A stretch of 64,000 nucleotides of DNA from JAPHTQ01 sp050299175 (GCA_050299175.1 JBNKVM010000030.1:124001-188000); one strand, 5' to 3'; numbered from the stretch's first letter, positions 26,640 through 35,982 are shown. Program-made: numbers and translations. Notes: generated by a model from the letters alone, not told the origin.

Positions 26640-27467
26640 ATGAAAAAGAGCAAAATCGGCTTCATTGGTGGCGGCAACATGGCCGCCAGTCTCATCGGTG
26701 GTCTGGTTAGCGACGGTTTCGCCGCCGCCAATATCACCGTCGCGGAACCGACCGAGGCAAGGCGCAAGGAACTGGCCGACCAATTCGGCGTAAATACCAC
26801 TGCAGACAACAGTGAACTGGCCGCTAGCGTCGATGTGGTGGTGCTGGCAGTCAAACCGCAAGTCCTGCGCGAGGTCTGCACCGGCATCGCAGAAACGCTC
26901 AAGGGCTGTGCACCGCTGCTACTCTCCATCGCCGCCGGGATTCGGGGCAGCGATATCGATCGCTGGCTTGGCGGTAACTGCGCCATTGTTCGCAGCATGC
27001 CCAATACCCCTTCACTGCTGAAGAGCGGTGCCACCGCCCTGTTCGCCAATCAGCGAGTCAGTAATTCACAGCGTGAACTGGCGGAAGGCATTATGCGTGC
27101 GGTGGGACTCACTCTGTGGGTCGACGACGAAACCCAGTTGGATGCGGTCACCGCCCTCTCCGGTAGCGGCCCGGCCTACTTCTTCCTGCTCATCGAAATG
27201 ATGCAGCAGAGCGGTGTCAAACTGGGGCTGCCGGAAGAGAGCGCCCGCCTGCTGGCGCTGCAGACCGCCTTCGGCGCAGCGAAAATGGCACTGGAGAGCC
27301 CGGATGATCCAGCTGAGTTGCGCCGCCGTGTGACCTCTCCCGGCGGCACCACCGAGCGGGCCATTGGCATCCTTGAGCAGGGCGGCATTCGCGAACTGCT
27401 CGACCAGGCGCTAAGCGGTGCCAGAGATCGCGCCGTGGAACTGGCCGATCAACTGGGAGGGGAATAA
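26640..27467 (+). CDS. proC: Pyrroline-5-carboxylate reductase
   Basis: Final step of proline synthesis, reducing pyrroline-5-carboxylate with NAD(P)H. The 275-residue protein begins KIGFIGGGNMAASLIGGL, a Rossmann fold, and has the C-terminal helical domain with VTALSGSGPAYFFLLIEMM and RRRVTSPGGTTERAI. The ATG at 26640 is preceded by GGCAGGAG; the in-frame codons upstream (from 26580) lack support. A roughly 90-base gap from yggS is the largest in the group and might hold a promoter. Confidence 0.97.
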   Translation: MKKSKIGFIGGGNMAASLIGGLVSDGFAAANITVAEPTEARRKELADQFGVNTTADNSELAASVDVVVLAVKPQVLREVCTGIAETLKGCAPLLLSIAAGIRGSDIDRWLGGNCAIVRSMPNTPSLLKSGATALFANQRVSNSQRELAEGIMRAVGLTLWVDDETQLDAVTALSGSGPAYFFLLIEMMQQSGVKLGLPEESARLLALQTAFGAAKMALESPDDPAELRRRVTSPGGTTERAIGILEQGGIRELLDQALSGARDRAVELADQLGGE

Positions 27468-27470
27468 CGG

Positions 27471-28052
27471 ATGCATACCCTGTTGCAGGTCGCCGACTTC
27501 CTCCTATCCACCCTGTTCCAGCTCTATATCGCGCTGATCCTGCTGCGCTTCCTACTGCAGTGGGTCAGGGCCGATTTCTACAATCCCCTGTCGCAGTTTA
27601 TCGTCAAGGTCACCAGCCCACTGCTACGACCGCTGCGCCGCATTATTCCCGGCTGGGGCGGCCTGGATATCGCCTGCCTGCTGCTAGCCTATCTGATCAC
27701 CGTTGCGCAGGTAGCGCTGGTTGGTGCACATATCGCACCGTACAACTTCCTCGGCCTGCTGGACGGACAGATGATGGGCCCAGTCAGCCTGTTACTAGTC
27801 TCCCTGGTGGACATGCTCACCCTGATAATCAGCCTGTATCTGATCGCCATTATCATCCAGGCCATCGCCAGTTGGATAAGCCCGGGTAGCTACAATCCTG
27901 CGCTGGCCCTGCTCTACACCCTGACAGAGCCCCTGCTGCGTCCGGCACGCAGCCTGCTGCCACCCATCTCGGGCCTGGATCTGTCGCCGATCCTGGTATT
28001 ACTGGGGCTACAGGTACTCAAGATGTTACTGGTCGGCCTGCTGCTCGGCTGA
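27471..28052 (+). CDS. yggT: YggT family integral membrane protein
   Basis: A 193-residue inner-membrane protein with two YggT repeats. Each has membrane helices flanking a FYNPLSQFIVKVTSPLLRPLRRIIP-type amphipathic segment; the second copy reads SYNPALALLYTLTEPLLRPARSLLP. About four membrane helices are visible. The family has been linked to osmotic tolerance and cell-envelope processes, but function is unsettled. It starts 4 bases after proC. Confidence 0.93.
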   Translation: MHTLLQVADFLLSTLFQLYIALILLRFLLQWVRADFYNPLSQFIVKVTSPLLRPLRRIIPGWGGLDIACLLLAYLITVAQVALVGAHIAPYNFLGLLDGQMMGPVSLLLVSLVDMLTLIISLYLIAIIIQAIASWISPGSYNPALALLYTLTEPLLRPARSLLPPISGLDLSPILVLLGLQVLKMLLVGLLLG

Positions 28053-28053
28053 A

Positions 28054-28344
28054 ATGAGTGGGTGGTATCAATGGCAGGGGGAAACATTGTTGCTCACCCT
28101 GCGAGTCCAGCCCCGCGCCAGCTGCGATGAAATCGTCGGTCCACACGGTGAAGATGCCCTCAAGGTACGAATCACCGCCCCGCCGGTCGACGGTAAGGCC
28201 AATCAACACCTGATCAAATTTCTCGCCAAGGCCTTTGGCGTTGCCAAAAGCCAGGTCACCCTGCTCAAGGGCGACAGCGGCCGCGACAAACGCTTTGCTA
28301 TCAAGGCCCCAAAACAGTTCCCCGAGTCCGCGGCCATCACCTAA
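28054..28344 (+). CDS. yggU: DUF167 (YggU) family protein
   Basis: A 96-residue cytoplasmic protein of the DUF167/UPF0235 family. Conserved features are LTLRVQPRASCDEIVGPHGEDALKVRI, APPVDGKANQHLIKFLAKAFGV and the C-terminal LLKGDSGRDKRFAI. Function is unknown. It starts one base after the yggT stop and closes the yggS operon, as in Pseudomonas and E. coli. Confidence 0.93.
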   Translation: MSGWYQWQGETLLLTLRVQPRASCDEIVGPHGEDALKVRITAPPVDGKANQHLIKFLAKAFGVAKSQVTLLKGDSGRDKRFAIKAPKQFPESAAIT

Positions 28345-28371
28345 AGGCTATGACCTGAAAGGGAAAACCCG

Positions 28372-28380
28372 TGCTATCAT
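28372..28380 (+). promoter_or_regulatory. Possible promoter (extended -10) ahead of the dynamin gene
   Basis: TGC-TATCAT is a good extended -10 match about 300 bases ahead of the dynamin gene and upstream of repeat copy A. The 337-base gap otherwise holds AT-rich non-coding sequence (28381-28517) in which I see no gene, then the repeat. Confidence 0.35.
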
Positions 28381-28517
28381 CGAACTATTCGACCCGTGCA
28401 TCTGGTAATGGGGAGCCAGAGAGTACAATTTGCACTCTTTCACAAAACGGAGAGTCTGAGTGGATGCCGTCGGGTAAATGTGAAATAACCCGCAATTGGG
28501 GTATGAAAAGATAGTAA

Positions 28518-28656
28518 GAAGCGGCCTCAAAATCAGGATCCGTGTCCGGAGGCAAGGCACAAAGTCTGCAAGGAGCGCAGTTTACCGGTAGTAAATGAGC
28601 ACCGGAACAGGCTTTGCAACGCAGGATCAGGGTGCGAAGACACAATGAGAACGCTT
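28518..28656. repeat. ERIC-like intergenic palindromic element, copy A
   Basis: One of four related elements in the window. It starts GAAGCGGCCTCAAAAT and ends near AATGAGAACGCTT, a degraded inverted copy. The core shared with copies C and D contains GGAGCGCAGTTTACCGGTAG (28572-28591) and TAAATGAGCACCGGAACAGG just after it. It lies 26 bases before the dynamin start. No target-site duplication is evident. Confidence 0.85.
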
Positions 28657-28681
28657 AATAGAGAGCGGAGTAAGTGAATAC

Positions 28682-30655
28682 ATGGTAAACCGGCGCTTTA
28701 CCGAACAGATGCATGCCTACGGCGAGTGGAAAAACGATCTCATTGCCGGGGTAAACGATTACCAGCAGTGGCTGAATGCCAACGAGATGGGCAGCCCGGA
28801 GGATGAGCTGCGCATCTTTGAAAGCATTAACTCCCTGCGTTCGGACAAACTGACCATCGCCTTCGTCGCCGAATTCGCCCGCGGCAAGACCGAGCTGATT
28901 AACGCCATCTTCTTTTCCGAATACGATCGCCGCCTGCTACCCTCCGAAGCAGGCCGCACCACCATGTGCCCCACCGAGCTTTTCTACGATTCGGAGCACG
29001 AGCAGGCCTATATTCGTTTGCTGCCTATCGAGACTCGTCTGAAAGACATCAGCGTCTCCGAATACCGCAATGAAGCAATCCATTGGAGCCACATCGATCT
29101 CGACCTGAACAACGCAGACAACATGGCCGAAGCGTTCCGCGAGATCGTCAAGACCAAAAGTGTTCCCCGTGACGAGGCGCAAAAACTGGGGCTCTACTCC
29201 GAAGCAGACACCCACCTCAACAAACCGGACGGTTCACCGCCCGACGAAGTCGATGTACCACTGTGGCGTCACGCCCTGATCAGTTTCCCTCATCCACTGC
29301 TCAAACAGGGGCTGACGATCCTCGATACCCCGGGACTTAATGCCCTCGGTAGCGAACCTGAACTAACCCTCAACATGCTGCCCAATGCCCAGGCGGTGAT
29401 GTTCATCATGTCTGCCGATACCGGGGTAACCAAATCCGATCTCGACATGTGGGTACATAACGTCAAACCCCTGCGTAGCGGTCGGGAAAAGGGTACCGTA
29501 GTCATTCTCAACAAGATCGACACCCTGTGGGACGATCTGAAAAGCAACGATGACATCACCCGCATCATCGGCGAGCAGTGCAAGCGTGCGGCGCAAACCC
29601 TCGGTATCGATACCCGTCTGGTGCACCCTGTTTCAGCACAGAAGGGGCTGTTGGCAAAGATCCGCCACGACCATGAACTGCTAAAGCGCAGTAATATCCT
29701 TGAGCTGGAATCGATCCTGGCCAACGAAATCCTGCCCTACCAGCAGGAGATCGTACGCGAACACGTCAAGGCCGACGTCGGCGCCATGATCCAGGACTCC
29801 CGCGATCTGCTCGCCTCGCGCTTCCAATCGATCAAAAGTCAGCTGGAAGAGCTGAACGGCCTCAGCGGCAAGAACAACGAAGTGATCGAACACCTGATGC
29901 AGAAGACCCGCGAAGAGCAGGTGGCCTATCACAAGAACGTGGAAAGCTTTAACGCCAACAAGAAGATTCTCTCCGAACAGAGCAAAAAACTGCTTGCCAT
30001 GCTCAGCCTCACCGAGCTGGACAAGCTGGTCTCCAAAAGCCGCGACTCGATGACCGGCACCTGGACTACCCACGGCCTCAAAGGCGGGATGAAGACCTTC
30101 TTCGACGGCATCAGCGCCATGCTCAAGGAAGTGGACGACTATTCCGATCAACTCAACCGCCTGATCACCACCGTCTACCACAAATTCCAGTCAGAACACG
30201 GCCTGCAGGGTATCGAACCGGTACTCTACGACATCGACAAGTACGTTAAGGATATGGAGCGTCTCTATCAGGAGGCGGAAGCCTTCCGCAACAGTCCGGT
30301 CACCGTGCTGACTGAGCAGCACTACGTGATCAAGAAATTCTTCATCTCCCTGGTAAGCCATGCGCGCAACGTCTTCTTCAAGGCGCACCGCGATGCAGAA
30401 AGCTGGAGTAAAGCGGTGATGTCGCCGCTGGTACGCCAGATCAAGGAGCACAAGTCGCAGATGGACAAGCGACTGGAGAACCTGCGCCGGATCAACGAGT
30501 CGCGCGATACCCTGGAAAGCCGCATGGCTGAGCTGAAGAAAAATGCCGCGGTATTAAAACAGCAGTACGACGAGTTGAATAACATCCTCAAGGTGATCAA
30601 CCGTCCGCTGGATGCCGATGCGCCCCCTGCCGAACCGCGGGCCAAGGCCAGTTGA
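28682..30655 (+). CDS. Bacterial dynamin-family GTPase
   Basis: A 657-residue large GTPase of the bacterial dynamin-like type, probably acting on membranes or chromosome-linked processes. The G domain has a P-loop AEFARGKTELINA (about 64-76; the first Gly of GxxxxGK[ST] is Ala here), switch-like GRTTMCPTEL, G3 LDTPG (about 214) and G4 NKID (about 277). The C-terminal half is long helical coiled coil (about 370-650) with an Ala/Pro-rich tail and no obvious membrane helix. It stands alone between the yggS operon and metX, with an ERIC-like element in its leader. Its job in this organism is not known. Confidence 0.88.
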   Translation: MVNRRFTEQMHAYGEWKNDLIAGVNDYQQWLNANEMGSPEDELRIFESINSLRSDKLTIAFVAEFARGKTELINAIFFSEYDRRLLPSEAGRTTMCPTELFYDSEHEQAYIRLLPIETRLKDISVSEYRNEAIHWSHIDLDLNNADNMAEAFREIVKTKSVPRDEAQKLGLYSEADTHLNKPDGSPPDEVDVPLWRHALISFPHPLLKQGLTILDTPGLNALGSEPELTLNMLPNAQAVMFIMSADTGVTKSDLDMWVHNVKPLRSGREKGTVVILNKIDTLWDDLKSNDDITRIIGEQCKRAAQTLGIDTRLVHPVSAQKGLLAKIRHDHELLKRSNILELESILANEILPYQQEIVREHVKADVGAMIQDSRDLLASRFQSIKSQLEELNGLSGKNNEVIEHLMQKTREEQVAYHKNVESFNANKKILSEQSKKLLAMLSLTELDKLVSKSRDSMTGTWTTHGLKGGMKTFFDGISAMLKEVDDYSDQLNRLITTVYHKFQSEHGLQGIEPVLYDIDKYVKDMERLYQEAEAFRNSPVTVLTEQHYVIKKFFISLVSHARNVFFKAHRDAESWSKAVMSPLVRQIKEHKSQMDKRLENLRRINESRDTLESRMAELKKNAAVLKQQYDELNNILKVINRPLDADAPPAEPRAKAS

Positions 30656-30722
30656 TCTTGCACGAAGAAATGGCGCTGTTTAGACTGCTTGCCATCTTCC
30701 ATACCAGCAGAAAGTAGCGTCA

Positions 30723-31871
30723 ATGCCCGAATCGATCCCGGCCGACTCCGTCGGCCTGGTCAGTAACCAGACCCTGCACTTCGATACGCCGCTCGATCTC
30801 GACTGCGGCCAGACGCTGGCGCGATACGACCTGATCGTCGAGACCTACGGCGAACTCAACGCCGACAAAAGCAACGCCATCCTTATCTGTCATGCCCTCT
30901 CCGGCGATCACCACGCCGCCGGTTACTACAGCATGGAAGAGAAAAAACCGGGCTGGTGGGACTCGGCTATCGGTCCGGGTAAACCCATCGACACCAACCG
31001 ATTCTTTGTCGTCTCACTGAATAACCTGGGTGGCTGCCGAGGTTCCAGCGGCCCAGGCACAATCAACTCTTCAACGGGTAAGCCGTGGGGACCTGACTTC
31101 CCCATCATCACTGTACGCGACTGGGTCAACAGCCAGGCACGTCTCGCCGATCAGCTCGGCATCCAGCAATGGGCAGCGGTGATCGGCGGGTCCCTCGGCG
31201 GCATGCAGGTGCTGCAGTGGGCCATCGATTATCCGGATCGCCTGCGTCATGCGGTGGTGATCGCCGCTGCCCCCAACCTCACCGCGCAAAATATCGCCTT
31301 CAACGAAGTGGTACGTCAGGCACTACGTTCCGATCCCGATTTTCACGAGGGTCGCTACTACGAACACAACACCGTCCCGGCACAGGGACTGAAGATCGCC
31401 CGTATGCTGGGCCACATCACCTATCTCTCCGACGATGCAATGCGCAAAAAATTCGGGCGTGAACTGCGCGAGGGAAAGATCAGCTTCGGTTTCGACGTTG
31501 AGTTCCAGGTAGAAAGCTACCTGCGTTACCAGGGCGAGAGTTTCGTCGAACGATTCGACGCCAATACCTACCTGCTGATGACCAAGGCGCTCGACTACTT
31601 TGACCCGGCTGCGGAGCATGGTGGCAATCTTTCGGCTGCGCTGGCCAACGTCACGGCCAAATTCCTGGTGGTCTCCTTCACCAGTGACTGGCGCTTTTCG
31701 CCGGAACGTTCACGGGAGATCGTCAAGGCGCTGCTCGACGGTGACAAGACGGTCAGTTACACCGAAGTGGAAGCGCACCACGGCCACGACGCCTTCCTGA
31801 TCCCGATCCCGCACTACTTCGATGTTTTCCGTAGTTATATGGAGCGGGTCGCCGCGGAGGTCAGCCAATGA
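30723..31871 (+). CDS. metX: Homoserine O-acyltransferase
   Basis: Activates homoserine for methionine synthesis. It is an alpha/beta-hydrolase-fold MetX of 382 residues. The nucleophile elbow is IGGSLGGMQVLQWAIDYP (Ser about 158), and the catalytic Asp and His are near SDWRFSPERS and HHGHDAFLIP. Such Pseudomonas-type MetX enzymes are often succinyl- rather than acetyltransferases; the sequence alone does not settle the acyl donor here. It overlaps metW by 4 bases. It supplies the methionine that metK, at the left end, turns into SAM. Confidence 0.96.
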   Translation: MPESIPADSVGLVSNQTLHFDTPLDLDCGQTLARYDLIVETYGELNADKSNAILICHALSGDHHAAGYYSMEEKKPGWWDSAIGPGKPIDTNRFFVVSLNNLGGCRGSSGPGTINSSTGKPWGPDFPIITVRDWVNSQARLADQLGIQQWAAVIGGSLGGMQVLQWAIDYPDRLRHAVVIAAAPNLTAQNIAFNEVVRQALRSDPDFHEGRYYEHNTVPAQGLKIARMLGHITYLSDDAMRKKFGRELREGKISFGFDVEFQVESYLRYQGESFVERFDANTYLLMTKALDYFDPAAEHGGNLSAALANVTAKFLVVSFTSDWRFSPERSREIVKALLDGDKTVSYTEVEAHHGHDAFLIPIPHYFDVFRSYMERVAAEVSQ

Positions 31872-32473
31872 GCGAACTACGCCCTGATCTGGCAATCATC
31901 AGCGAGTGGATCGAACCGGGTAGCCGGGTGCTCGACCTGGGCTGTGGCGACGGCACCCTGCTGGAGTACCTGAAGCGGGAACGTAACGTCGACGGCTACG
32001 GCCTGGAGATCGACCCGGACAACATCGTCGCCTGCATCGGTCGCGGCGTCAGTGTGATCCAGAGCGACCTCGACGCCGGACTCAGCGATTACTTCGACGA
32101 CAACTCCTTCGACTACGTGGTCATGACCCAGACCCTGCAGGCGATGCACTATCCTTCGCGGCTGCTCAGCGAGATGCTACGGGTCGGTCGTCAGGGCATC
32201 GTCACCTTCCCCAACTTTGGCCACTGGCGCAGCCGTGCCCAGCTGGCCCTGGGCGGGCACATGCCTCTCTCCCGAGCCCTGCCCAACGAGTGGTACGACA
32301 CCCCCAACATCCACCTCTGCACCCTTACCGACTTCGAGCGCCTCTGCCACCGCCTCGACATTCAGGTACTGCAACGCAGTGTGGTCGACACCTCACACCG
32401 CAGTAACTTCGGTATGCGCCTGCTGCCCAATCTGTTGGGTGAGATCGCGCTTTATCGCTTCCAGAAAAGTTAA
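31868..32473 (+). CDS. metW: MetW, methionine biosynthesis protein
   Basis: A 201-residue SAM-methyltransferase-fold protein: VLDLGCGDGTLLEYL (motif I, about 20-34), GLEIDPDNI, and the MetW-specific LPNEWYDTPNIHLCTLTDFE and SNFGMRLLPNL. MetW always accompanies MetX in proteobacteria and is thought to be needed for its activity; no methylation reaction is established. Its ATG sits in the metX stop. Confidence 0.96.
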   Translation: MSELRPDLAIISEWIEPGSRVLDLGCGDGTLLEYLKRERNVDGYGLEIDPDNIVACIGRGVSVIQSDLDAGLSDYFDDNSFDYVVMTQTLQAMHYPSRLLSEMLRVGRQGIVTFPNFGHWRSRAQLALGGHMPLSRALPNEWYDTPNIHLCTLTDFERLCHRLDIQVLQRSVVDTSHRSNFGMRLLPNLLGEIALYRFQKS

Positions 32474-32588
32474 GCACAATTTTGAGATAGTCCTCGGCGC
32501 CCCCATAGTCTGGGATATAGGGACCGTCACGCCCTAATGTCTGGTCTATAGTTGTCTCTACAACAAGCGAAAAACAAAGGAGGGTGCC

Positions 32589-33029
32589 ATGTCTTTCCGC
32601 AGTCTGTTGTTTCCCCTGACCCTGCTACTGGCAAGCCTGCCGCTGCAAGCCGAACAGTTCCAGGATTTCGGCGACTACCGCGTCCACTATAACGCCTTCA
32701 ACTCCGATGTGCTGGCACCGGAAGTAGCCAAGGCACACGGTCTCAGCCGCAGCAGCTATGAAGCGATCGTCAATATCACGGTACAGAAGAAAAATGCCAT
32801 GGGCAGTTACGCCCCGGTCAAGGCCAAGATCAAGGGCAAGGCCAGCGATATTTACAGCAAGCTCACCAAGCTGAAGGTGAAAGAGGTTGTGGAGGGTAAT
32901 GCGATCTACTATCTGGCGGAACTGCCAATCACAGATGGGCAGAAGCTGAATTTCGATCTGCAGATATCACCGACGGACAGTAAACATGCCTACACGCTGA
33001 AATTCGCGCAGCAGTTCTTCGTCAAGTGA
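32589..33029 (+). CDS. DUF4426 exported protein
   Basis: A 146-residue protein with a clean signal peptide (FPLTLLLASLPLQA) and a mature beta-rich domain beginning EQFQDFGDYRVHYNAFNSD, typical of DUF4426 proteins found after metW in gammaproteobacteria. Periplasmic location is likely and function is unknown. The start has a strong AAAGGAGG site. It is separated from metW by 115 bases and overlaps the convergent membrane-protein gene by 8 bases at its 3' end. Confidence 0.88.
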   Translation: MSFRSLLFPLTLLLASLPLQAEQFQDFGDYRVHYNAFNSDVLAPEVAKAHGLSRSSYEAIVNITVQKKNAMGSYAPVKAKIKGKASDIYSKLTKLKVKEVVEGNAIYYLAELPITDGQKLNFDLQISPTDSKHAYTLKFAQQFFVK

Positions 33030-33705
33030 TGTAGGGACGCGCGATAGTAAAGACGCCGATCAAGATCACCAGCACCCCGGCCAGATGCATCACGCCGGGG
33101 CGGCGTAACAACGCGGTCAGCTTGCCAGCGAAGATGCCCATCGCCAACAGATTGGGCAAAGTGCCCAGACCAAAACAGAGCAGCAACAGACCGCCCTTTA
33201 CCGCGCTACCTGCAGAGACTGCCCAGATCAGGGCACTATAGACCAGTCCGCAGGGCAACCAGCCCCAAACCAGTCCCATCACCAGCGCCTGTGAGGGTTT
33301 CTGCACCGGCAGCAGTCGACGACCGACCGGTTCGATATAACGCCACAACTTGCCACCCAGCCGCTCCAGCTTGTTCATGCCGAACCACCAACCGCCGAGA
33401 TAGAGTCCCATGGCAACCATGAACAGTCCGGCAATCACCTGCAGTACCGACTGCGCCTGATGCAGTGCTACCAGATTGGCAGCCAGGGCACCGACGCCAC
33501 CGAGCAGTGCGCCCGCTACGGTATAGCTGAACAGACGTCCCAGATTGTAGTTAATCAGATAGGGAAGCAACGCCGAAAAACGGCCGCGTGCCTGCTCCGG
33601 CAGACCGAAACTGAGGGCGCCAACGATACCGCCGCACATGCCCACGCAGTGGACCCCACCGAGCAGACCGACCAGGAAGGCCGCAAAATAACTCACTTCG
33701 ATCAT
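33022..33705 (-). CDS. TauE/SafE (COG2836-like) membrane protein
   Basis: A 227-residue integral membrane protein with about six hydrophobic helices. The start FLVGLLGGVHCVGMCGGIVGAL and the mid-protein GLVWGWLPCGLVYSALIWA are hallmarks of the COG2836 group related to CcdA/DsbD membrane domains, including a conserved Cys in each motif. Members often sit near cytochrome oxidase assembly genes and are suspected in copper or redox transport. The neighbours here give no such clue. It lies 8 bases downstream of the AmpG-like gene, probably cotranscribed. Confidence 0.88.
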   Translation of the reverse strand: MIEVSYFAAFLVGLLGGVHCVGMCGGIVGALSFGLPEQARGRFSALLPYLINYNLGRLFSYTVAGALLGGVGALAANLVALHQAQSVLQVIAGLFMVAMGLYLGGWWFGMNKLERLGGKLWRYIEPVGRRLLPVQKPSQALVMGLVWGWLPCGLVYSALIWAVSAGSAVKGGLLLLCFGLGTLPNLLAMGIFAGKLTALLRRPGVMHLAGVLVILIGVFTIARPYIT

Positions 33706-33713
33706 CGTGTTCC

Positions 33714-34964
33714 CTATACCGATTTGGTTGCCGGTTGCAGACTACGCCACGGCGCAAAGCGCTGCAATAGCAGCAGGCCGGGTATCGCCATTAGCCCACA
33801 ACTAATGAAGAAAGCAGCCCAACCCATCTGCTCAGCCATGTAGCCGGTGGGGGCAGCCGCTAGCACCCGCGGTATCCCCATCAGGCTGGAGAGCAGCGCG
33901 TACTGGGTCGCGGTAAAGCGCTTGTTGGTCAGGCTGGCCATGAACGCAACATAAGCAGCGGTACCCATGCCACCGGAGAGGTTCTCAAAGGCGATCACCG
34001 CCGCCAGCCAGATCAGGTCGTACCCAGTCCAGACCAGCACCGCAAAGGCGGCCGCGGAAAGCCCCTGCAGAATACCGAAGACCCATAGCGCACGATTGAT
34101 CCCCAGACGAATGATCCAGAGCCCACCCAGCAAACCACCGATGATGGTCGCCCAGAAACCAAACAGCTTGGCGATAGCACCGATCTCACTGGTAGAAAAA
34201 CCGAGGGAAAGGTAGAACGGTGTGGTCATCGCCTGGGCCATGGCGTCGCCGATTTTGTAGAAGAGGATAAAACCCAGAAACAGCCAGGCACCACGACGGG
34301 AAAAAAATTCGACAAACGGTTGCACCACCGCCTCGGTGAGTGACTTTGGCGCGCCCTCCGGCTCATCCGGTTCACGCGCCAGCAATGTGGTAACAATGCC
34401 CACCAGCATGGTCAGTGCGAGCAATAGATAGACCGTACGGAAGGAAACAAAATCGGCCAGAATCAGGCCGCCACTACCTGCCAGCAACATACCCAACCGG
34501 TAACCGTTCACGTAGAGGGAGGAACCGAGCCCCAGTTCCTCATCGCTCAAATCCTCACGGCGATAGGCATCGATGACGATGTCCTGCGAAGCGGAGAAAA
34601 AAGTCACCAGAAACGCGGCGATCGCCAGCATCCAGATATGCTGTGCAGGATTGCTCAAACCCAGCCAGGCGATCGAAGCGGCCAAGGCACACTGAATCAA
34701 AAGCAGCCAGCCACGGCGTCGACCTAGAAAAGGCAGGGTGAAACGATCCAGCAACGGTGCCCAGAGAAATTTCAGAGTGTAGGGCAGTCCCACCAGGGCA
34801 AAGAGTCCGATGGTGGAGAGATCGACCCCCTCTTTGGTCATCCACGCCTGTAACACCGAGCCGGTTAACAGCAACGGCATACCACTGGCAAAACCCATGA
34901 AGAAAGCGACCAGCATACGCCAATTAAAGACATGTCGAAGAAAGGCACGAGTCGTATTGCGCAT
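33714..34964 (-). CDS. ampG: AmpG-like muropeptide permease (MFS)
   Basis: A 416-residue major-facilitator transporter with about 12 membrane helices. It starts FNWRMLVAFFMGFASGMPLLLTGSVLQAWMTKEGVD, the AmpG N-terminal signature, and has LPYTLKFLWAPLLDRFTLPFLGRRRGW in the first cytoplasmic loop. AmpG imports anhydro-muropeptides for cell-wall recycling and can influence beta-lactamase induction; no ampC or ampR is nearby. It starts 3 bases after the exonuclease gene. Confidence 0.92.
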   Translation of the reverse strand: MRNTTRAFLRHVFNWRMLVAFFMGFASGMPLLLTGSVLQAWMTKEGVDLSTIGLFALVGLPYTLKFLWAPLLDRFTLPFLGRRRGWLLLIQCALAASIAWLGLSNPAQHIWMLAIAAFLVTFFSASQDIVIDAYRREDLSDEELGLGSSLYVNGYRLGMLLAGSGGLILADFVSFRTVYLLLALTMLVGIVTTLLAREPDEPEGAPKSLTEAVVQPFVEFFSRRGAWLFLGFILFYKIGDAMAQAMTTPFYLSLGFSTSEIGAIAKLFGFWATIIGGLLGGLWIIRLGINRALWVFGILQGLSAAAFAVLVWTGYDLIWLAAVIAFENLSGGMGTAAYVAFMASLTNKRFTATQYALLSSLMGIPRVLAAAPTGYMAEQMGWAAFFISCGLMAIPGLLLLQRFAPWRSLQPATKSV

Positions 34965-34967
34965 CGA

Positions 34968-35744
34968 CTATAGGCCCTCGTAGTCGATAGTCAGCGGCGC
35001 GTGATCGGAAAAGAACTTCTCGCGGTAGATCGCCGCACGTTTCACCTTATTGCGCAGTCCTGGTGTGATGACCTGATAGTCGATACGCCAACCGACGTTG
35101 TTGGCCCGTGCGTTACCGCGGTTCGACCACCAGGTGTATTGCTCTGGTCGCGGCTCGACTTCGCGGAAGGCGTCGACATAACCCATTGGACCGAACAACT
35201 TGTCCAGCCATGCGCGCTCCTCCGGCAGGCAGCCGGAGTTCTTCTGGTTGGACTTGAAGTTTTTGATGTCGATCTCTTTGTGCACGATGTTCCAGTCGCC
35301 ACAGATGATGAACTCGCGACGCTGCCGCCTCATCTTCTTCAATCGCTCCTCGAAGCGTTCCATAAAGCTGAACTTCACCTGCTGCCGCTCATCGCTGGAG
35401 GTACCGGATGGAAGGTAGAGGGAGATAACGGATAATTTGCCAAAGTCCGCCTGAATGAAACGCCCCTCCGCGTCCATATCCTCGAAGCCCTCACCCAGAC
35501 CGACCGTCACCTTGTCCGGTTTGCGGCGGCTGTAGATCGCCACCCCGGAGTAACCCTTCTTTTGCGCATCGCAGAAATAGGCGTGAAAACCGTCGGGATA
35601 GTGTTTCTCCGCTTCGAGCTGGTGCTCCTGCGCCTTGGTCTCCTGCATGCAGAGCACATCGGCCTCCTGCTGCACCAACCATTCGAAGAAACCCTTGTTT
35701 GCCGCCGAACGGATACCGTTCAGGTTGGCAGTGATGATACGCAT
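34968..35744 (-). CDS. xth: Exodeoxyribonuclease III
   Basis: A 258-residue AP endonuclease / 3'-5' exonuclease of base-excision repair. ITANLNGIRSAANKGFFEWL at the start, the metal-binding Glu in MQETKAQEHQL, the catalytic GDWNIVHKEIDIKN, DYQVITPGL and the final SDHAPLTID are all in place. It is divergent from pyrE across a 265-base gap and is followed by ampG and the TauE-like gene. Confidence 0.97.
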   Translation of the reverse strand: MRIITANLNGIRSAANKGFFEWLVQQEADVLCMQETKAQEHQLEAEKHYPDGFHAYFCDAQKKGYSGVAIYSRRKPDKVTVGLGEGFEDMDAEGRFIQADFGKLSVISLYLPSGTSSDERQQVKFSFMERFEERLKKMRRQRREFIICGDWNIVHKEIDIKNFKSNQKNSGCLPEERAWLDKLFGPMGYVDAFREVEPRPEQYTWWSNRGNARANNVGWRIDYQVITPGLRNKVKRAAIYREKFFSDHAPLTIDYEGL

Positions 35745-35812
35745 AGCAATCCCGTGTCGATTATTGTTGCTGCATCATAACAGGCCGACCCGGTGCGGGC
35801 ACCGGACATCGC

Positions 35813-35825
35813 TGCTACAATGCGC
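35813..35825 (+). promoter_or_regulatory. Probable pyrE promoter (extended -10)
   Basis: TGC-TACAAT followed by GCGC repeats the 12-base GCTACAATGCGC seen at the metK promoter (551-562 region). Initiation about 7 bases beyond would place repeat copy B within the pyrE leader transcript. Confidence 0.5.
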
Positions 35826-35842
35826 CCCCTAAAATCTCAAAT

Positions 35843-35982
35843 GAAGTGGTCTCAAAATTCGCGAGCGCAGGTGAGACAAGGCAAAAATGGACGAGAAAGC
35901 GGAGTTGACACGTCAGTCAATGAGCATTTTGAGTCCATTTTTAACACCGTATCAGCAAGCACAGCAATTTTGAGACCGCTTC
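35843..35982. repeat. ERIC-like intergenic palindromic element, copy B (divergent)
   Basis: The termini are nearly perfect inverted repeats: GAAGTGGTCTCAAAATT (35843-35859) and AATTTTGAGACCGCTTC (35966-35982), one mismatch in 17. The centre differs from copies A, C and D but keeps GAGACAAGGC, AATGAGCA and ACCGTATCAG. It ends 27 bases before the pyrE start. Confidence 0.82.

Noticed and set aside
32478..32492. CAATTTTGAGATAGT just after metW resembling the right end of the ERIC-like element
   Set aside because: Only one terminus of about 13 bases, without core or partner end; may be a remnant but could be chance.
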